Assembly: GCA_026193355.1 (NCBI GenBank)
Contig: JAPHTL010000095.1
Coordinates: 1-8,160 of the forward strand
DNA from: Rhodospirillales bacterium
GTDB taxonomy: Bacteria; Pseudomonadota; Alphaproteobacteria; Rhodospirillales; JAPHTL01
Length of the DNA: 8,160 nucleotides
Direction of reading: 5' to 3'
Shown: one piece after another, positions 1 to 6,075 of the stretch
Numbering within the stretch: position 1 is the stretch's first letter
Layout: the number at the start of each line of letters is the position of its first letter
Program-made: the position numbers and the translations under genes
Notes under the pieces: generated by a model
The model's database searches: none
Seen by the model: the letters and a program-made list of their open reading frames with translations, nothing else
Told to the model about the DNA's origin: nothing

Positions 1-566
1 CCGGTCATCACGTACATCAGACCGAGGCCGATGACGTAGAAGGTCGCGCCAATCGTGCCAAGAATCAGGTAGCGATAGGACGCCGTCAGGGCGCGTTTGT
101 CCCGTCCAAGGCTGATCAGCACGTAGGAGGACAGGGATGAAATTTCCAGAAATACGAAAAGATTGAAGGCGTCACCGGTAATCGTCATGCCCAGAAGGCC
201 GGTCAGGGACAAGAGGAAGCATGTATAGAACAGATAGATGCGATCCCCGGCGATTTCCGCCGCCACGCTGGGCTTGGCGTAGGTCATGACAACCGCGCCG
301 ATGGCCGCCACGATAAAGAGAACATAGGCGCTGGCTGCGTCGATCCGGTAATTGATGCCCCAGGGTGGGGGCCAGCCGCCTATTTCATACGAAATGGTTC
401 CTTCGGCGGATACCTGCTGGAGAAGAACTGCAGCAATGAATAATGACAGCCAGCTTATCGCCAGCGCCATTCCCCAAACCAGATTCCGGTGGCGGACAAT
501 GATGCAAAGGGGTGCCGCCATCAGCGGAATCACCACCTGAAGTATTGGAAGATGGGTGGAGATCAA
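1..566 (-). CDS. mnhD: Na+/H+ antiporter subunit D (MnhD/MrpD), N-terminal 188 codons, cut by window edge
   Basis: This is a proton-conducting membrane subunit of the Mrp/Mnh antiporter, related to complex I subunits NuoL/M/N. Reading the minus strand gives an open frame of 188 codons that continues past position 1. Hydrophobic helices occur near residues 6-24, 30-50, 77-97 and 107-130. The stretch GDAFNLFVFLEISSLSSYVL and the following ALTASYRYLILG are typical of the MrpD/NuoN 'proton_antipo_M' fold, including the glutamate in FLEI that matches the conserved Glu of the TM5 region. The start is taken as TTG at 566-564, overlapping the mnhC stop as TTGA, with purine-rich GGAGATGGAG just upstream. 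The first in-frame ATG is 15 codons later and would shorten the first helix. It is the last visible gene of the operon. The start codon is less certain than the identity. Confidence 0.9.
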   Translation of the reverse strand, partial: MISTHLPILQVVIPLMAAPLCIIVRHRNLVWGMALAISWLSLFIAAVLLQQVSAEGTISYEIGGWPPPWGINYRIDAASAYVLFIVAAIGAVVMTYAKPSVAAEIAGDRIYLFYTCFLLSLTGLLGMTITGDAFNLFVFLEISSLSSYVLISLGRDKRALTASYRYLILGTIGATFYVIGLGLMYVMT

Positions 567-928
567 GGCTCCATCTCCTCTTCCATCGCCTGAATCTCGT
601 CATCTTCGATTGTGCCGTAGGCCTCCTTGATGCGCACAACCAGTGCAAGGCCAAGGGCGGTTGTCGCCACGCCGACCACGATTGCGGTCAGGATGAGGAC
701 GTGGGGCAGGGGGTTGGAGAAAATCTTGATCCCTTCGGCTAGGATCGGCGCGGAACCGCCATCGACCTTGCCCATGCTGATGTAAAGCAGAAAGACGGAT
801 ATCTGGAAAATGTTCAACCCGATCAGTTTCTTGACCAGATTGGGCCGCGCAATAACCACGTAGAATCCTGTCATCATCAGGAAGATGACAACCCAGTAAT
901 TGTAGTGGCCAAGAAAATTAATTTCCAT
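563..928 (-). CDS. mnhC: Na+/H+ antiporter subunit C (MnhC/MrpC, NuoK-like)
   Basis: This small membrane subunit of the Mrp/Mnh antiporter is homologous to NuoK of complex I. The product is 121 residues with three predicted helices (about 8-26, 33-53 and 72-98) and an acidic C-terminal tail (DDEIQAMEEEMEP). The NPLPHVLILTAIVVG segment at residues 72-86 is the signature of MnhC/NuoK-type proteins, and the length matches the family (about 110-125). The ATG at 928 lies inside the end of mnhB (11-nt overlap) and the stop overlaps the mnhD start, so translation is probably coupled on both sides. In Mrp complexes the C and D subunits pack together in the membrane like NuoK with NuoN. That role comes from the family and is not shown by this sequence. 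Confidence 0.94.
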   Translation of the reverse strand: MEINFLGHYNYWVVIFLMMTGFYVVIARPNLVKKLIGLNIFQISVFLLYISMGKVDGGSAPILAEGIKIFSNPLPHVLILTAIVVGVATTALGLALVVRIKEAYGTIEDDEIQAMEEEMEP

Positions 929-1355
929 CGGGGCCCCCGCGCCTGTACTGCCCGGCGAAGGTAAAGAAAATGATGACCATGGCTGCGAAAACGGTGGTGC
1001 CTACACCGAATTCAATCAGCATGATGCCCAGGTGCTGGCCGCTCAACGGGTCATGGGCGAGAACCGAGTAATTGAGGAAATTTCCCCCCATGAGGATGCT
1101 GGCGATCCCGGTTCCCGCATAGATCAGGACACCAGACCCGAGCAGGATGCGCCGGATGGCTGCGGGCAGAACCCTCTGGGCTGTCTCCAGTCCGAAGACG
1201 AGGCTGTAGAGGATAAAGGCGGAGGCAAAGATGACACCGGCCTGAAACCCGCCGCCCGGGCCGTAGTCACCGTGAAACTGCACATAAAGCGCAAAAAGCA
1301 GGATAAACGGCGTCAGAAGCTTGGTGGAGACGCGGAGAACGGGCTTGCGCTTCAT
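918..1355 (-). CDS. mnhB: Na+/H+ antiporter subunit B (MnhB/MrpB)
   Basis: Membrane subunit of the multisubunit antiporter, family PF04039. The 145-residue product has about four helices. After the first helix it carries FHGDYGPGGGFQAG (residues 28-41), the family's most conserved loop (G-H/D-x-x-PGGGF-x-AG), followed by a helix at about 42-57. A later segment, GIMLIEFGVGTTVFAAMVII, is the usual C-terminal helix. The ATG at 1355 overlaps the stop of the preceding gene by 4 nt (ATGA), and an AGAGGA ribosome-binding site lies 6 nt upstream, which supports the start. In standard Mrp operons MrpB follows a large MrpA. Here it follows only the MrpA C-terminal-like protein. Confidence 0.95.
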   Translation of the reverse strand: MKRKPVLRVSTKLLTPFILLFALYVQFHGDYGPGGGFQAGVIFASAFILYSLVFGLETAQRVLPAAIRRILLGSGVLIYAGTGIASILMGGNFLNYSVLAHDPLSGQHLGIMLIEFGVGTTVFAAMVIIFFTFAGQYRRGGPDGN

Positions 1356-1909
1356 CGATCATCCTCTTTGTTCAAACGCCTGCGGCGGGAAAGCGCCCCG
1401 CGCCCGAGAAGCGCCAGAACCCCCACACCTGCGGTGAAGATGACGGTGACCTCGCCAAGGGTGTCGAAGCCACGGTAACTGGCAAGGACCGAGGTGACGA
1501 TATTCGGCGTTCCTACTTCCTGACCTGAGCGCTCAATGTATCGGTCTGCCACATGCTTGTGGATGGGGTCGTTGGGGTCGCCGTAGAGCGGCATGTCGAA
1601 GGTTCCGTACAGAAGTGCGGCCCCGGTCACAACGACCACCACCAGCGGCAGCCAGGCGGGGCGATGAGGCTTTTTTTCTCGTTCTCCGGTCAGGGCCAGT
1701 GTCCCCAGCATGAGAACGGTCGAAATGCCCGCGCCGACGGCTGCCTCGGTGAATGCGACATCAACCGCGTCCAGAAGCGCGTAGAGGGAAGCGGAAAGAA
1801 GGCTGAAAATCCCCAACAACATGACGGCGGCGAAAAGGTTGCGCATGCGGACAACTGCAAGGGCGGTAATCACCATCATCGCCAACAGAACGACATCAAT
1901 GATGTTCAT
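1352..1909 (-). CDS. Free-standing MrpA C-terminal-like subunit (DUF4040/MbhD plus MbhE domains)
   Basis: The 185-residue membrane protein corresponds to the C-terminal part of MrpA, or to MbhD and MbhE of archaeal membrane-bound hydrogenases fused in one chain. Residues 1-75 form the DUF4040/MbhD part, NuoJ-like, with the signature DVAFTEAAVGAGISTVLMLG (about 49-68). After a basic linker, a helix (about 86-102) and a soluble stretch, the MbhE part carries NIVTSVLASYRGFDTLGEV (about 136-154) and a final helix. The tail is strongly charged (SRRRRLNKEDDR). Annotation pipelines often call such proteins 'DUF4040 domain-containing' or 'subunit B'. The ATG at 1909 overlaps the mnhG stop by 4 nt. 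The NuoL-like N-terminal half of MrpA is absent here and may be encoded beyond the left edge. Confidence 0.9.
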   Translation of the reverse strand: MNIIDVVLLAMMVITALAVVRMRNLFAAVMLLGIFSLLSASLYALLDAVDVAFTEAAVGAGISTVLMLGTLALTGEREKKPHRPAWLPLVVVVVTGAALLYGTFDMPLYGDPNDPIHKHVADRYIERSGQEVGTPNIVTSVLASYRGFDTLGEVTVIFTAGVGVLALLGRGALSRRRRLNKEDDR

Positions 1910-2244
1910 GGCGCCTCGGCTCCCTTTCCACTTTTCCTGTCCGTGCCTGCGGGGGTAACTCCCGCCGTCAATGCCGCTTTGGCCAGCGCGTGGGTCGATA
2001 CAGGACTGGTGAACAACAGGAACACGAAGATCAGGAAAAGTTTTGCCGAGACAAGGGAAAAGCCACCCTGGATCGCCAACCCGGCGACGATCATTCCGGC
2101 GCCAAGGGTATCGGTGATGCTGGCGGCATGCATGCGCGTGTAGACATCGGGCAGACGCAGAATGCCCAGCGTTCCGATAATCACGGAGGCCCCGCCGATA
2201 AGAAGAAAGGCCCAGCTGATTACATCGAGGAGGGTGGTCGTCAC
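1906..2244 (-). CDS. mnhG: Na+/H+ antiporter subunit G (MnhG/MrpG)
   Basis: Small membrane subunit of the Mrp/Mnh antiporter, family PF03334. The 112-residue product has about three helices. It contains GTLGILRLPDVYTRMHA followed by DTLGAG (residues about 24-50), the diagnostic G-x-x-G-x-x-RLPD-x-Y-x-RMHA ... DTLG signature. FTSPVSTHALAKAA (about 78-91) is the conserved end of the third helix. The last 20 residues are hydrophilic, rich in Lys, Gly and Ala. Start and stop both overlap neighbours by 4 nt. MrpE, F and G form a small-subunit bundle of the complex. They have no counterpart in complex I, so they mark this locus as Mrp/Mbh-type and not as a nuo fragment. Confidence 0.95.
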   Translation of the reverse strand: MTTTLLDVISWAFLLIGGASVIIGTLGILRLPDVYTRMHAASITDTLGAGMIVAGLAIQGGFSLVSAKLFLIFVFLLFTSPVSTHALAKAALTAGVTPAGTDRKSGKGAEAP

Positions 2245-2528
2245 AGGTCCTCCGCCTCCTCTTCGCCGATCGGTGTGCCCAGATGGCTGAACTCGAAAAA
2301 TTTCAGAACCGCGATCGTTGTAATGAAGTTGATCAGGGCATAGACGAGGGCGATGTCCAGAAAATCGGGGCGTTTCTGAAGGAATCCGATCACGGCGATC
2401 AGAAGGACGGTCTTGGTTCCGAATGTATTGACCGAAAGGATGCGGTCAAAAACCGTCGGCCCTTTGAGCGCCCGGATGATCGCCATTCCCATGGCAACGA
2501 GAAGTGCTGCTGCAACCGCGCCAAACAT
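2241..2528 (-). CDS. mnhF: Na+/H+ antiporter subunit F (MnhF/MrpF)
   Basis: Small membrane subunit, family PF04066. The 95-residue product has three helices (about 3-20, 37-50 and 57-77). It carries GPTVFDRILSVNTFGTKTV (residues 23-41), the family's conserved loop, and FLDIALVYALINFITTIAV (about 56-74) as the last helix. The C-terminus is acidic (GEEEAEDL). The length is normal for MrpF (about 90-100). The ATG at 2528 shares one base with the mnhE stop (TGATG), a classic coupled stop-start. It belongs to the E-F-G block that opens the operon. Confidence 0.95.
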   Translation of the reverse strand: MFGAVAAALLVAMGMAIIRALKGPTVFDRILSVNTFGTKTVLLIAVIGFLQKRPDFLDIALVYALINFITTIAVLKFFEFSHLGTPIGEEEAEDL

Positions 2529-3019
2529 CAGGCCGGTGTCTCGGAAGGGGCTTCAAGGCGACTGACCTTGCGATCCATCTTTCCGCTCATGACGCCCTTC
2601 GCACCTTCCCGGGTCAGCGCGTGGATGAGGAAGTCCTCTCCATCAATGGCGACGGTGATCGTCCCCGGAGTCAGTGTTATGGAATTGGCGTAGATGGTTC
2701 TGCCCAGATCTGTTTTCTGGCTGGATTTGATCTTGAAGAAAACGGGGGTTGCAGGCATGGATGGCGACAGGATCACCTTGGCCACACCGATATTCGATTT
2801 GACGATCTCCCACAACAGCCACGGCCAGTACATGACACCGCCAAAACTGAGTTGAACGGGATGCCCTTCGTGGTCGATGACGTCCATCCGGTGCGCGATA
2901 TAAACGACAAGAACCGTCGATACGACGCCAAGGCCAAGCAGAAGGGGGTCGTCATAAAAGCCCGACAAAAGCAGCCAGGTAGCGAAAAGAACGGCACCGA
3001 GGCTTAGTGAGCGCAGCAC
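2528..3019 (-). CDS. mnhE: Na+/H+ antiporter subunit E (MnhE/MrpE)
   Basis: First gene of the antiporter operon, family PF01899. The 163-residue product has two short N-terminal helices (about 3-21 and 25-42), then the conserved segment MYWPWLLWEIVKSNIGVAKV (about 63-82). A soluble C-terminal domain follows with the typical TIYANSITLTPGTITV (about 108-123) and a helix including IHALTREG. The start must be GTG at 3019-3017: an in-frame TAA lies three codons upstream and the first internal ATG is 45 residues in, which would delete both N-terminal helices. A run of seven G (the reverse of the C-run near 3029-3035) about nine bases upstream is the only SD-like element, so initiation may be weak. 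A candidate promoter and inverted repeats lie upstream. Confidence 0.93.
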   Translation of the reverse strand: MLRSLSLGAVLFATWLLLSGFYDDPLLLGLGVVSTVLVVYIAHRMDVIDHEGHPVQLSFGGVMYWPWLLWEIVKSNIGVAKVILSPSMPATPVFFKIKSSQKTDLGRTIYANSITLTPGTITVAIDGEDFLIHALTREGAKGVMSGKMDRKVSRLEAPSETPA

Positions 3020-3072
3020 TGCGTTTTACCCCCCCAGATTGCGGTTTCGTCGTGCGGTCTGTTATCGTTTGG

Positions 3073-3110
3073 ACAATACCTTTTTCACATGTGGTATTGC
3101 AAACGGTCAA
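3073..3110 (-). promoter_or_regulatory. Candidate promoter for the mnhE operon
   Basis: Two overlapping sigma-70-like readings exist on the minus strand. One has TTGACC (3105-3110) with a 17-nt spacer to TGAAAA (3082-3087). The other has TTGCAA (3097-3102) with an 18-nt spacer to TATTGT (3073-3078). The first has the better -35 and the second the better -10. Either would start transcription some 40-60 nt before the mnhE GTG. This is consensus matching by eye only. Confidence 0.4.
3074..3099. repeat. Operator-like inverted repeat CAATACC-N12-GGTATTG
   Basis: A perfect 7-bp inverted repeat (3074-3080 and 3093-3099) surrounds a 12-nt spacer that also contains most of the 8-bp palindrome CACATGTG (3086-3093). 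It overlaps the spacer and -10 of the candidate mnhE promoter, where a repressor site would be expected. No regulator gene of a known DNA-binding family is visible in the window, so the binding protein is unknown. Confidence 0.4.
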
Positions 3111-3124
3111 CGCACGGGAAACGC

Positions 3125-3157
3125 CTTTCCAGAGAAACTGTTTCACACAGTGGAAAG
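3125..3157. repeat. Nested inverted repeat between kinase stop and mnhE promoter
   Basis: The outer arms are CTTTCC (3125-3130) and GGAAAG (3152-3157). The inner arms are ACTGT (3137-3141) and ACAGT (3147-3151), with a 5-nt loop. It lies 23 nt after the kinase stop and upstream of the candidate mnhE promoter. It could be a weak terminator of the kinase transcript or a protein-binding site. There is no T-tract on either side, so a standard intrinsic terminator is not supported. Confidence 0.35.
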
Positions 3158-3179
3158 TTCCAGGAATGGACGTTGTCGA

Positions 3180-4940
3180 TTAGCCCAAAAGTGAATCGAT
3201 AGCCTTGCGAAGGGTGTCAGGCGCAACCGGTTTGTGAAGCGACCGTATACCTGATTTTTCAATTATCTTGAGGCTTTCGCCGGAAGTATCCCCGGTGATC
3301 AGCAAGGACGGGATTTTTCGTCCTGTCGAACGTCTGATTTTTTCGATCATTTCAACGCCGGTCAGGGTGCCTGGGATGAGTCCGTAATCGGAAATGATGA
3401 TGTCGGGATCGGTTGAAAGAATATGCGCTTCTGTCGTCCCTGTACTCGGGTCATGCGTTGTGACGTTCGCTCCCCAATGGGTGAGCAAGAGGTCCAGGGA
3501 TTCCAGCACCTCCGGGTCGTCTTCAATAACGACGACTCTCATTCCTGAAAGTGATGCTGGTGATTTCTCGGACGAACTCGCCCCTTCGGATGTTGCCTGC
3601 GCAAGGGGAACCTCCAGCGCGAAGACCGACCCTTTACCGGGTTTTGATTGAACCGTGATTTTGTGGCCGAGAAGCCTTGCCAGACGGTTGACTATGGAAA
3701 GACCAAGGCCAAGGCCGGGGCGTTGATCGGCCTTGGCGGCCGGAAGCTGCTGAAAGTCTTCGAAAATTGTTTCGATATGCCGGAGGGGAATACCACGCCC
3801 GGTGTCGCAGACCTCGATCCTGATATTCGCCCCCCGACGCCGAACGCCAACGAGAATTTTTCCTGAATCCGTGTATTTAACGGCATTCGACAGCAAATTC
3901 TGCAAGATGGTCTCGATCAACGCCGGATCGCTGTTGGTCCAGGCGCTCGTCGCGACCGAACAAAGGCGGATATCCTTGTTTTCGGCCATGAGGCCGTTTT
4001 CGTGCGCCAGCTTTTCAATCATCGGGCCAAGCGGAAAGGTTCTTTTGTCAGGGACGACCAGTCCCGCCTCAAGCTTGGAGATATCAAGCATGCTGTTAAC
4101 AAGGCCGCCAAGGGCGCTGAGTGAGCGCTCGATCTTTTCGGCGATGTTGTGACGCTCGGCTTCATCCTTCGCGCCGGTAAGGGTTGCTGTGAAGAAGGTC
4201 ATCGCTTGCAGGGGCTGCCGCAGGTCGTGGCTGGCGGCCGCCAGAAAACGTGTTTTAGCGCGGCTGGCCTGTTCAGCACGCTCCTTTTCCAGGCTGGCCG
4301 TCGCTTCCGCAGCAAGGGCGTGGTGACGCAGTTTCTCCAGGACGGTGATGATCAGCCCGATGGCCATGGCCATGGCGAAGGTGTGGGCCGCCATATATCC
4401 CCATGGGGCGAACCATGGCACGGGGGCAAGAAACGAATAACTGAAACGAACGACGGACCATAAGAGGAAAGCGACGCCCGCGAAGGCGTATCCCGGCTCG
4501 CCGTATTCCGGGCTTTGCCTGAGAAGCAGATAGCCCGCATAAACGGTCATGCCCGCCGCCGTGATGCTGAGCGGCAGGCTGCGAAGCAAAAACGAGGGGT
4601 TTGTTATTGTTGAAACAACGCCAATCGCCACCATGACGATGCCTATGCTCAACAGCAACAGGTAGGGGACGGGCCTGCCCAGCAGTCTGAGGACGCCGAT
4701 CAGCAGCGCCGATACGAAAAAGATGTGAAGACCTTCCTGAAGCGGCAGGAAAAGACCCGGCGCAATGTCCGATGCGAGCATGATGGACAGGTAGTCAAGC
4801 GCCGCCGCTGCGCAGCCTGCCGCCCACCACCTGAGTTCGCTCATCCCCCTGACAACGAAGGAAAGGTAGGTGAAGGACGCGGAGAGGACTCCCAGCGCGA
4901 CAACGGAACCGATCAGGGCGGTTACAAATGAAAATTCCAT
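3180..4940 (-). CDS. Membrane hybrid histidine kinase with C-terminal receiver domain
   Basis: This 586-residue inner-membrane sensor kinase begins with about seven predicted helices (residues about 7-30, 37-57, 64-86, 91-112, 121-141, 150-170 and 180-200). No large periplasmic domain or PAS domain is seen. A short coiled coil (about 203-228) leads to HisKA with the H-box FLAAASHDLRQPLQA; His238 is the likely phosphoacceptor. HATPase_c follows with N-box Asn352, DTGRGIP (379-385), FEDF (393-396) and GLGLGLS (409-415). After a Ser-rich linker (450-465) comes an intact receiver: acidic pocket Glu473/Asp474/Asp475, phospho-Asp518, Thr549 and Lys570. No DNA-binding or other output domain follows. 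The ATG at 4940 is chosen because the first helix begins there, although GGGAG is rather far upstream (about 12 nt). It lies upstream of and co-oriented with mnhE, 160 bp away. The signal is unknown; membrane, pH or ion state is a guess from context. Confidence 0.92.
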   Translation of the reverse strand: MEFSFVTALIGSVVALGVLSASFTYLSFVVRGMSELRWWAAGCAAAALDYLSIMLASDIAPGLFLPLQEGLHIFFVSALLIGVLRLLGRPVPYLLLLSIGIVMVAIGVVSTITNPSFLLRSLPLSITAAGMTVYAGYLLLRQSPEYGEPGYAFAGVAFLLWSVVRFSYSFLAPVPWFAPWGYMAAHTFAMAMAIGLIITVLEKLRHHALAAEATASLEKERAEQASRAKTRFLAAASHDLRQPLQAMTFFTATLTGAKDEAERHNIAEKIERSLSALGGLVNSMLDISKLEAGLVVPDKRTFPLGPMIEKLAHENGLMAENKDIRLCSVATSAWTNSDPALIETILQNLLSNAVKYTDSGKILVGVRRRGANIRIEVCDTGRGIPLRHIETIFEDFQQLPAAKADQRPGLGLGLSIVNRLARLLGHKITVQSKPGKGSVFALEVPLAQATSEGASSSEKSPASLSGMRVVVIEDDPEVLESLDLLLTHWGANVTTHDPSTGTTEAHILSTDPDIIISDYGLIPGTLTGVEMIEKIRRSTGRKIPSLLITGDTSGESLKIIEKSGIRSLHKPVAPDTLRKAIDSLLG

Positions 4941-5050
4941 GGGCGCAAGGCTCTCCCGCTTGATTTATTCATGCGTGTGGACAAATCATTAAACCCACTC
5001 GTAGTTACAGGTATTATCTCAGATTGCGTTCTGCAAGGTACGTAAATTTT
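4941..5050. promoter_or_regulatory. Divergent intergenic region between kinase and DUF192 gene
   Basis: This AT-richer spacer must hold promoters for both directions. On the plus strand TATTAT (5012-5017) is a good -10, but the -35 17 nt upstream (TTAAAC, 4989-4994) is weak. A start near 5024 would give a leader of about 27 nt before the ATG at 5051 and would exclude a TTG start at 5024. No convincing minus-strand promoter for the kinase was found by eye. Confidence 0.3.
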
Positions 5051-5569
5051 ATGGTGCTACGGAACATTATCTTGCGCAGTGTTATTGCCGCCGCAACGCT
5101 GGCTTTTATCGTTGCGCTTCCGTCACTTCGCCTTTCTGCGTTTGCCGATGGCCCGGCAGGGCGGGCGGGGCAGTCAGGACAATACGCCTACTCAAGTCTT
5201 GTTGTCGAAACCCAAAAAGGTGAACATCTTTTCCGTGTTGAGCTCGCCTCTTCGGAATCCCAACGATCCCGCGGCCTGATGTTTCGGCAATCCCTCCCTT
5301 CCGACGCAGGAATGCTGTTCGATTTCGGCGATGAGCGTCCTGTCGCCATGTGGATGAAGGACACGCCTGTTTCTCTGGACATGATTTTCATCTCAGGTAA
5401 TGGGCTGGTTGTCGGGGTGGCGGAGAATACCGTCCCGTTTTCAACGGCGGTTATACGCTCGCCGGCACCGGCCCGCGCCGTTCTGGAAGTCAACGCCGGC
5501 ACAGCCGAAGGTTTGGGCATCGGTGTGGGGAGCCGGGTGCGTCATAACGTTTTCCAGGCAAAGAAATGA
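5051..5569 (+). CDS. Exported DUF192 family protein
   Basis: This 172-residue protein has an N-terminal signal peptide: Arg4 and Arg9, a hydrophobic core (about 10-25) and a probable signal peptidase I site after Ala32 (AFA|D). The mature part is one DUF192 domain, from about residue 49 to 165. It shows the family's hallmarks: RSRGLMFRQSLP (72-83), GMLFDF (87-92), the M-W-M-K-(D/N)-T core (MWMKDTPVSLDMIF, 100-113) and AVLEVNAGTAEGLGIGVG (143-160). The function of DUF192 is not established. Proteins of this shape are small exported or periplasmic beta-rich proteins often found singly in proteobacterial genomes. The ATG at 5051 is preferred because it puts basic residues right before the hydrophobic core; AAGG at 5035-5038 is a distant SD. 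An upstream in-frame TTG at 5024 lacks an SD. Confidence 0.9.
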   Translation: MVLRNIILRSVIAAATLAFIVALPSLRLSAFADGPAGRAGQSGQYAYSSLVVETQKGEHLFRVELASSESQRSRGLMFRQSLPSDAGMLFDFGDERPVAMWMKDTPVSLDMIFISGNGLVVGVAENTVPFSTAVIRSPAPARAVLEVNAGTAEGLGIGVGSRVRHNVFQAKK

Positions 5570-5577
5570 CGGTATGC

Positions 5578-5606
5578 TTGCGTGAAACGCAGAAAGTACC
5601 TAATAA
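5578..5606 (+). promoter_or_regulatory. Weak candidate promoter for tRNA-Pro
   Basis: TTGCGT (5578-5583) and TAATAA (5601-5606) are 17 nt apart. Transcription would begin about 12 nt before the mature tRNA. The -10 match is poor. The same stretch also contains a small hairpin, TGCGT-GAA-ACGCA (5579-5591), with no T-tract, so it could instead mark the end of the DUF192 transcript. Confidence 0.25.
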
Positions 5607-5624
5607 CCGGAAGGACCTCAGTGC

Positions 5625-5701
5625 CGGGGAGTGGCGCAGTCTGGTAGCGCATCTGCTTTGGGAGCAGAGGGTCGCTGGTTCGAATCCAGTCTCCCCGACC
5701 A
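5625..5701 (+). tRNA. tRNA-Pro (anticodon TGG)
   Basis: A complete 77-nt cloverleaf with encoded CCA. The acceptor CGGGGAG (5625-5631) pairs with CTCCCCG (5691-5697), followed by discriminator A and CCA. The D stem is GCGC/GCGC. The anticodon stem TCTGC/GCAGA encloses loop TTTGGGA, with TGG at 5659-5661. The T arm is GCTGG-TTCGAAT-CCAGT. All stems pair, with one G-T in the T stem. The TGG anticodon reads CCA/CCG, and with wobble modification the other Pro codons. Confidence 0.97.
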
Positions 5702-5705
5702 TTAA

Positions 5706-5730
5706 CCCCGACGCGCGTGGCGTCGCCGGG
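5706..5730 (+). terminator. Possible hairpin terminator after tRNA-Pro
   Basis: GACGC (5710-5714) and GCGTC (5720-5724) form a GC-rich 5-bp stem with a 5-nt loop, and the CCC before and GGG after (5728-5730) could extend it with a bulge. Only ATTT follows, so this is at best a weak or factor-assisted terminator, or a processing hairpin. It sits between the tRNA 3' end and the ribosome-binding site of the next gene. Confidence 0.3.
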
Positions 5731-5754
5731 TGACATTTAAAGGGAATGGCCAGG

Positions 5755-6048
5755 ATGGAAGCACGTATCTATCGACCGTCAAAGAACGCCATGCAGTCGG
5801 GCAGGGGTAAGACCCACGAATGGGTGCTCGAATACGAACCCGGTCGTGCGCAGAAGGCTGATGGCCTTATGGGGTGGGTCGGCGGCGGCGACACGCATGA
5901 GCAGATCCGTCTTCGCTTCAAGACGCGCGAGGAAGCCGTCGCTTACGCAAAAAAGGAGCGGATCAACTTCCATGTTGCCGCGCCGCGTGAGCGTCTGATC
6001 AGGCCTAAAAATTACTCGGATAATTTTCGGTTCGACCGGGTGCGCTGA
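5755..6048 (+). CDS. NDUFS4-like accessory subunit of respiratory complex I (ETC complex I subunit)
   Basis: A 97-residue soluble protein of the ETC_C1_NDUFS4 family (PF04800), the alphaproteobacterial counterpart of the mitochondrial 18-kDa complex I subunit. It binds the peripheral arm near the NADH-oxidising module and supports its assembly or stability. Family hallmarks are ARIYRPSKNAMQSG near the N-terminus, WVLEYEP (23-29), MGWVGGGDTHEQIRLRF (39-55), the helix TREEAVAYAKKE (57-68) and KNYSDNFRFDR near the end. The ATG at 5755 is chosen over that at 5746: AAGGGA (5740-5745) sits 9 nt before 5755 but directly abuts 5746, and homologues begin M-x-A-R-I-Y. The core complex I (nuo) genes are not nearby, which is usual for this accessory gene. 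It lies between two tRNAs, with which it may share a transcript. Confidence 0.93.
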   Translation: MEARIYRPSKNAMQSGRGKTHEWVLEYEPGRAQKADGLMGWVGGGDTHEQIRLRFKTREEAVAYAKKERINFHVAAPRERLIRPKNYSDNFRFDRVR

Positions 6049-6075
6049 TTGTTTTCGGGCCACGCCCGGCCTTGC

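Noticed and set aside
1553..2143. 196-codon open frame on the plus strand
   Set aside because: It is antisense to the DUF4040 and mnhG genes, both with strong family signatures. The product is His/Gly/Asn-rich and unlike a real protein.
2504..3007. 167-codon open frame on the plus strand
   Set aside because: Antisense to mnhE, whose family motifs are clear. No SD and no recognisable motif.
1..3019. Complex I (nuo) operon fragment
   Set aside because: MnhC and MnhD resemble NuoK and NuoN, but the E, F and G subunits with their signatures have no complex I counterparts.
3125..3157. Intrinsic terminator after the hybrid kinase
   Set aside because: A dyad is present but no T-tract follows on the minus strand, so it is listed only as a repeat.
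5024..5050. TTG start giving a 9-residue longer DUF192 protein
   Set aside because: No SD upstream, it lies at or before the likely transcription start, and it would put a polar extension in front of a normal signal peptide.
5746..5754. Upstream ATG of the NDUFS4-like gene
   Set aside because: The AAGGGA element abuts it with no spacing, while the ATG at 5755 has 9-nt spacing and gives the family-typical N-terminus.
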